The notes under the pieces were generated by a model. The model was given only the letters and a program-made list of their open reading frames with translations, did no database searches and had not been told where the DNA came from. This document shows, piece after piece, positions 62,966 to 64,000 of a stretch of DNA of 64,000 bases. Origin of the DNA: Monarcha castaneiventris obscurior (lineage: Eukaryota > Chordata > Aves > Passeriformes > Monarchidae); the NCBI GenBank assembly GCA_026261815.1, contig JAMPIT010000350.1, positions 496,001 through 560,000 on the forward strand. Reading direction: 5' to 3'. Within the stretch, counting starts at the first letter, position 1, and every line of letters starts with the position of its first letter. The translations under genes and the position numbers were made by a program.

Positions 62966-64000
62966 TTGCAGGCTTCTGCTCCTGTGAGTGCTGTTACTGA
63001 AGTCTAAGGAACAATGTGTCAGGAGCAGGTAGATCGCAAACATTCCTGCAGCAGTATTAGAGGTACAGCACAAAGAGTTTAGGGGAGAGCAGCCTGTGGT
63101 TTAGCATTTGCAGACTTAGACCTTCATGTCTTGCTGCCAGGCAAACTGCACAGCTGTGGGGATCCCTGACTTCACAGCAACAACCTCCCCCCAGAGTCAC
63201 TGCTGGAGGCTGTAGCACTATGCAACAGCTTAAGCAGTGGAGCTGAGACCTTTTCCCTAAGAGTTTGAGCTACTTCGAATAGAAAATCCTGCAGCCCCTT
63301 TTTCTGCAATCTTTTAATCTAGGACAAGATGATATATACAGCCATCTGTGCCAGAGCTGAATTTCATCCATGAAGGTTAGAGAAAGAAATAATGGTTTGC
63401 AGGTTTGTATTCATATTCATCATAAGAGAATTTGGTTTAATAAAAAAAAAAAGCTAAGGCTTCATCTTAGAGCTAGTGATGTTAAGTTCATTGGAAAAAT
63501 AGTTCTGAGGGTCTGGGAAGGAATGTAGATGCTACATATGTAGATGCATATGTACATATGGAGAGCAGAAAAATACAGATATTTGTGCTGTGTCTGTATG
63601 GGCAGGTGTGGGCACTTGGATTTGAGCCTGCCAGACAAGGGCCAACTCAAGACTGACATCCATGCAAACATTCCGGTGTAGTATGAGATGCTTAATACTT
63701 CTCAGAAATATTTATTCCCTTAAACTCAGGACTCTGTTAGTACAGATGCCTTGAAGGTCTGCCAGGCTTGGGAGCTGGGTTTGGCAGATGTGCAGCCATT
63801 GGTAGCAAAGCACACAGACATGCCCACAAGCCTCCGTCACCTATTGAAAGAGTGGCAAACTTGGCTTTCTTTTCATTTTTTACATAGTTACTTTTATTTA
63901 AAATTTTATTCCATCCCTTTTATTATGATAGCTGTATTGCTAGACCAGGATGCTCCCAGCCCTGTGGGTGCTGGGAAGCGTGACACCAAGAAGCAGGGAC

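Larger units (their letters stand above)
57001..64000. other. Non-coding right end of window
   Basis: No exon was recognised. A moderately GC-rich patch at 58440-58880 carries a 112-codon plus-strand frame (58546-58884) and overlapping minus-strand frames, none with a known domain. Simple repeats lie at 61115-61150 and 62880-62965. Several 60-90-codon frames are consistent with chance. Confidence 0.55.

Overview
This window looks like vertebrate, almost certainly bird, nuclear DNA. It is AT-rich with long non-coding stretches, coding sequence is split into short exons with GT/GC...AG boundaries, and there are several 3'-truncated CR1 retroposons of the avian/reptilian type. It is not prokaryotic, and there are no operons, Shine-Dalgarno sites or CRISPR arrays. 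Most long open frames here are chance or repeat artefacts.

The only protein-coding gene I can support is the 5' half of TNFRSF19 (TROY, a TNF-receptor superfamily member), read on the minus strand. Four coding exons fit together in frame: signal-peptide exon 21731-21819 (start codon 21796-21794), first cysteine-rich exon 21055-21165, second cysteine-rich exon 10853-11031, and third ectodomain exon 8072-8157. Together they give 147 complete codons plus the first base of a cysteine codon that continues in the next exon. The transmembrane and cytoplasmic exons were not found in 1-8071 and probably lie beyond the left edge. A non-coding first exon and promoter are predicted in a CpG island at about 28700-29340, where an inverted CCAAT box, GC boxes, a 16-bp palindrome and a strong splice donor sit in the right order for minus-strand transcription. 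Intron sizes are about 7.3 kb, 565 bp, 10.0 kb and 2.7 kb, followed by an intron of more than 8 kb.

Immediately upstream of that promoter (29341-30206) is an approximately 865-bp GGAT/GGAG array that begins only 7 bp beyond the CCAAT box. It produces spectacular but spurious open frames on both strands.

From 30.2 to 64 kb I see no convincing exon. In human the neighbour upstream of TNFRSF19 is SACS in divergent orientation, so this is probably the intergenic side facing SACS. It holds a small second GC-rich, CCAAT-containing cluster (36.28-36.65 kb), CR1 fragments at 43.4, 47.5 and 56.8 kb, small tandem duplications, two adjacent perfect hairpins at 49.16-49.22 kb and simple repeats. An LTR-like segment (14.3-14.65 kb) and another CR1 (17.6 kb) lie inside the 10-kb TNFRSF19 intron.

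I found no evidence of a wholly new biological system. The observations most worth checking are the GC-AG intron inside the first cysteine-rich domain, the repeat array abutting the promoter, the GGGGCC repeat in the predicted 5'UTR, the in-frame intron-retention tail, and the second CpG cluster.
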